Source of the DNA: Paenibacillus sp. FSL R5-0517
Lineage (GTDB): Bacteria; Bacillota; Bacilli; Paenibacillales; Paenibacillaceae
Direction: 5' to 3'
Assembly (NCBI RefSeq): GCF_037974355.1
Contig: NZ_CP150235.1
Location: 372,001-436,000 of the forward strand
DNA length: 64,000 nucleotides
Position 1 is the first letter of the stretch. Every line of letters starts with the position of its first letter. The notes below the pieces were generated by a model. That model had not been told where the DNA came from and ran no database searches. It saw only the letters and a program-made list of their open reading frames with translations. The position numbers and the translations under genes are program-made. Below, piece by piece: positions 62,017 through 64,000 of the stretch.

Positions 62017-62931
62017 GTGACCCATCCACACAAGCGCAAAAGAAGAGGACCGCTCGCCAGAGAAGCGCAGATCGCGGGGTGGCTGTTTGTATCGCCGATG
62101 GTGCTTGGGTTTACGCTGCTGCTGTTGTTTCCCATGGGTCTCGCGTTATACATGAGCCTGACTGATTGGCCGCTGCTGGGGGATCATCATTTTGTTGGAC
62201 TGGAGAATTACCGGAATATTATGACAGACACCATGTTCTGGAAAGTGCTCGCCAATACGGTTTATTTCACAGTCGGACTGGTACCGCTTAATATTGTGCT
62301 CGCCCTGCTGCTCGCGTTGCTGCTATCCAGGAATCTGCGGGGGATCGGAATTTTTCGAACAGCAATCTTTGTTCCGGTCATGACTTCGCTGATCGTATGG
62401 GCCATCGTATGGAAGCTGATGTATGCAACAGAATCAGGATTGATTAATCAGCTTCTATTGATGACGGGCATCAAGGGTCCGGCGTGGCTATACAATGAAG
62501 ATTTGGCAATGCCGGCAGTGATTGTGACCAGTGTGCTGAAAAATGTAGGTCTGAATATGGTGCTGTTCATTGCAGCTATTCAGCAGGTACCGCGTTCACT
62601 GTACGAAGCAGCAACATTGGACGGTGCGGGCAGAAGGGGAACTTTCTTTCACGTTACACTGCCTATGATTACACCAACGGTGTTTCTGACTGTGGTCATG
62701 ACCGTGATTGGTTCACTCAAAGTATTCGGACAGATCTATGTGATGACACAGGGCGGGCCGAGTAACAGCACAAAGGTATTGGTTTATTATATCTGGGAAA
62801 AAGCATTCAAACTATTCCAGTTCGGCTATGCTTCCGCTCTCGCATATGTACTGTTCTTCATCGTACTGATCCTGACGCTGCTGCAATGGCAGCTCCGAAA
62901 GAGGTGGGTATTCAATGAAGGCGATGCCTAA
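62017..62931 (+). CDS. Sugar ABC transporter permease (MalF type)
   Basis: This 304-aa CUT1 permease has six membrane helices and the EAA loop SLYEAATLDGAGRRGTFFHV near residue 201. The start is GTG 62017, with AAGGGGGTGG six bases upstream. It overlaps the next permease by 17 bp. The gene lies just after the MITE-like element, so its transcription may depend on read-through or on a new promoter. Confidence 0.92.
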   Translation: MTHPHKRKRRGPLAREAQIAGWLFVSPMVLGFTLLLLFPMGLALYMSLTDWPLLGDHHFVGLENYRNIMTDTMFWKVLANTVYFTVGLVPLNIVLALLLALLLSRNLRGIGIFRTAIFVPVMTSLIVWAIVWKLMYATESGLINQLLLMTGIKGPAWLYNEDLAMPAVIVTSVLKNVGLNMVLFIAAIQQVPRSLYEAATLDGAGRRGTFFHVTLPMITPTVFLTVVMTVIGSLKVFGQIYVMTQGGPSNSTKVLVYYIWEKAFKLFQFGYASALAYVLFFIVLILTLLQWQLRKRWVFNEGDA

Positions 62932-63769
62932 TTCTTCGGGGAGGAAGATAGGAAGTGCCCTTGGGACGTATTTGCTGCTGACACTGATTTCGCTAATCAT
63001 GATTGTGCCATTTATCTGGATGATATCGACATCATTCAAGGAGCCTCAGAGCATATTCACCTATCCGCCACAGTGGATACCGGAATCCTTCCGATTTCAG
63101 AACTACATCGATGTGTTCCGATTGATTCCGTTTCACCGTTTCTATTGGAACAGTATCTATATTTCTGCGTTGGTTGTGCTGGGAACCGTTTTTTTTGCTT
63201 CTCTCGCCGGTTATGCATTCGCCAAAATTCCGTTTAAAGGACGTAATGTGGTATTTCTCATCCTGCTGAGTGCCATGATGATTCCTCATGAGGTGACGGC
63301 GATTCCGATGTTCCTGTTCATGCGGCAGCTGGGGTGGATTGATACCCATCTTCCGCTGATACTACTGCCAATCTTTGGCGCGGGCGGTGTGTTTGGCATC
63401 TTTGTGATGAGGCAGTTCTTCATTACGGTGCCAACGGAACTGGAGGAAGCGGCGATGATCGACGGCTGCAACCGATTCCGAATATATGCGCGAATTATGC
63501 TGCCTATTGCCAAGCCAGGTATGGCTACGCTGACGATCTTCACGTTTGTGACGATCTGGAATGAGTTCTTCGATCCGTTGATTTTCATTAACTCGCGTGA
63601 TCTAATGACGCTGCCGCTTGGATTATCTTTGTTTACAGATGAGGTCGGCACAGCCTGGCAATATCTGATGAGCGCCACAGTCATGGCGACCTTGCCACTT
63701 TTAATTGTTTTTTTCCTGGCACAACGGCGCTTCATTGAGGGGGTTGCCATGACGGGACTGAAAGAGTAA
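62915..63769 (+). CDS. Sugar ABC transporter permease (MalG type)
   Basis: This 284-aa CUT1 permease has six membrane helices, an EEAAMIDGCNRFRIYARIMLP EAA loop near residue 188, and the typical C-terminal RRFIEGVAMTGLKE tail. It overlaps the preceding permease. No ATPase gene is visible for this importer, so it may use a shared MsmX-type ATPase such as the one at 9331. Confidence 0.92.
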   Translation: MKAMPNSSGRKIGSALGTYLLLTLISLIMIVPFIWMISTSFKEPQSIFTYPPQWIPESFRFQNYIDVFRLIPFHRFYWNSIYISALVVLGTVFFASLAGYAFAKIPFKGRNVVFLILLSAMMIPHEVTAIPMFLFMRQLGWIDTHLPLILLPIFGAGGVFGIFVMRQFFITVPTELEEAAMIDGCNRFRIYARIMLPIAKPGMATLTIFTFVTIWNEFFDPLIFINSRDLMTLPLGLSLFTDEVGTAWQYLMSATVMATLPLLIVFFLAQRRFIEGVAMTGLKE

Positions 63770-63829
63770 GTCATGAAATACGTGCAAAGGCGAGAAATAC
63801 GTGCAATAGAACGGAAGGAGGGACAACAT

Positions 63830-64000
63830 TTGAGTGAACGGATGAGCATGGAAAAGGAAGAAGCAGATGTCGTTATTGTGGGCGGAGGTCCAGCGGGTAT
63901 AGCGGCAGCCATTGCGGCTGGAAGGCAGGGTGTCCGCACAGTGCTGGTGGAGCGATATGGATTCGTTGGTGGGATGTCCACTGCCGCTATGGTCTATCCC
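63830..64000 (+). CDS. FAD-dependent oxidoreductase, N-terminal part
   Basis: The gene runs off the window; 57 residues are visible. They contain the FAD-binding Rossmann signature [21 protein letters not shown], the acidic VLVERYG at the strand end, and the GFVGGMST pattern of the FAD-dependent oxidoreductase family often found in sugar-degradation operons. The start is TTG 63830, with AAGGAGGG seven bases upstream. It is in the same direction as the importer genes. Confidence 0.85.
   Translation, partial: MSERMSMEKEEADVVIVGGGPAGIAAAIAAGRQGVRTVLVERYGFVGGMSTAAMVYP

Noticed and set aside
1..64000. CRISPR arrays, tRNA or rRNA genes, complete insertion sequences
   Set aside because: I found no regularly spaced repeats, no tRNA-like cloverleaf with CCA-proximal features, and no transposase frame.

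Overview
This window looks like the chromosome of a Paenibacillus-type Firmicute. The evidence is indirect but consistent: strong GGAGG ribosome sites, frequent TTG and GTG starts, a CdaS-type diadenylate cyclase and a Spo0E-like phosphatase (both endospore-former genes), YesM/YesN two-component pairs beside sugar ABC importers, a Bacillus-type Fnr with a C-terminal cysteine cluster, and leucine dehydrogenase. I see no rRNA, tRNA, CRISPR array, transposase or phage module. The species cannot be named from the sequence alone.

Region 1 (1-14115) is mostly one cell-wall sugar recycling locus. After the 3' end of a regulator gene and a GAP-like membrane protein come anmK and a murR-like RpiR regulator. 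Opposite them are murQ and a BadF-type amino-sugar kinase. A divergent region then leads into a lipoprotein, two permeases and an MsmX-like ATPase, followed by a membrane protein, namZ and nagZ. NamZ and NagZ have no visible signal peptide, so cleavage may occur inside the cell after ABC import. A shared 15-bp motif sits in the promoters of all three transcription units.

Region 2 (14300-24030) holds a secreted beta-lactamase-fold hydrolase, two chemoreceptors, a DUF2087/GIY-YIG protein, AzlCD amino-acid exporters and a uronate dehydrogenase-like enzyme. Region 3 (24055-30284) looks like an acidic-polysaccharide degradation locus: SGNH esterase, heparinase II/III-type lyase with a perfect cre site, a large unrecognised protein, and a GH88 unsaturated glucuronyl hydrolase.

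Region 4 (30549-45076) holds a methyltransferase, a secreted nine-repeat BIG2 protein, a chromate transporter pair with an Lrp regulator, and a two-component system with a GAF protein beside Fnr. It continues with an acetyltransferase, an unannotated 51-aa Fur-controlled ORF, a secreted OB-fold protein, cdaS and leucine dehydrogenase.

Region 5 (45250-53840) has a third chemoreceptor and three regulator/oxidoreductase or regulator/exporter pairs: LysR with an Old Yellow Enzyme, TetR with an MFS exporter, and a luciferase-like monooxygenase. Region 6 (54100-56740) is the most interesting: an HTH-TPR receptor of RRNPP type whose 3' end overlaps a 40-aa secreted-peptide ORF. An unknown protein and a Spo0E-like phosphatase follow. 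Region 7 (57001-64000) is a YesMN pair with a second sugar ABC importer, an unrecognised TIM-barrel-like protein and the start of an FAD oxidoreductase.

Two near-complete copies (233 and 236 bp) and one end fragment of a terminal-inverted-repeat element are dispersed in the window. Both full copies lie inside ABC-transporter operons. A second family of palindromic repeats occurs near 34.1 kb and 47.5 kb. All three chemoreceptor genes have SigD-like promoters.
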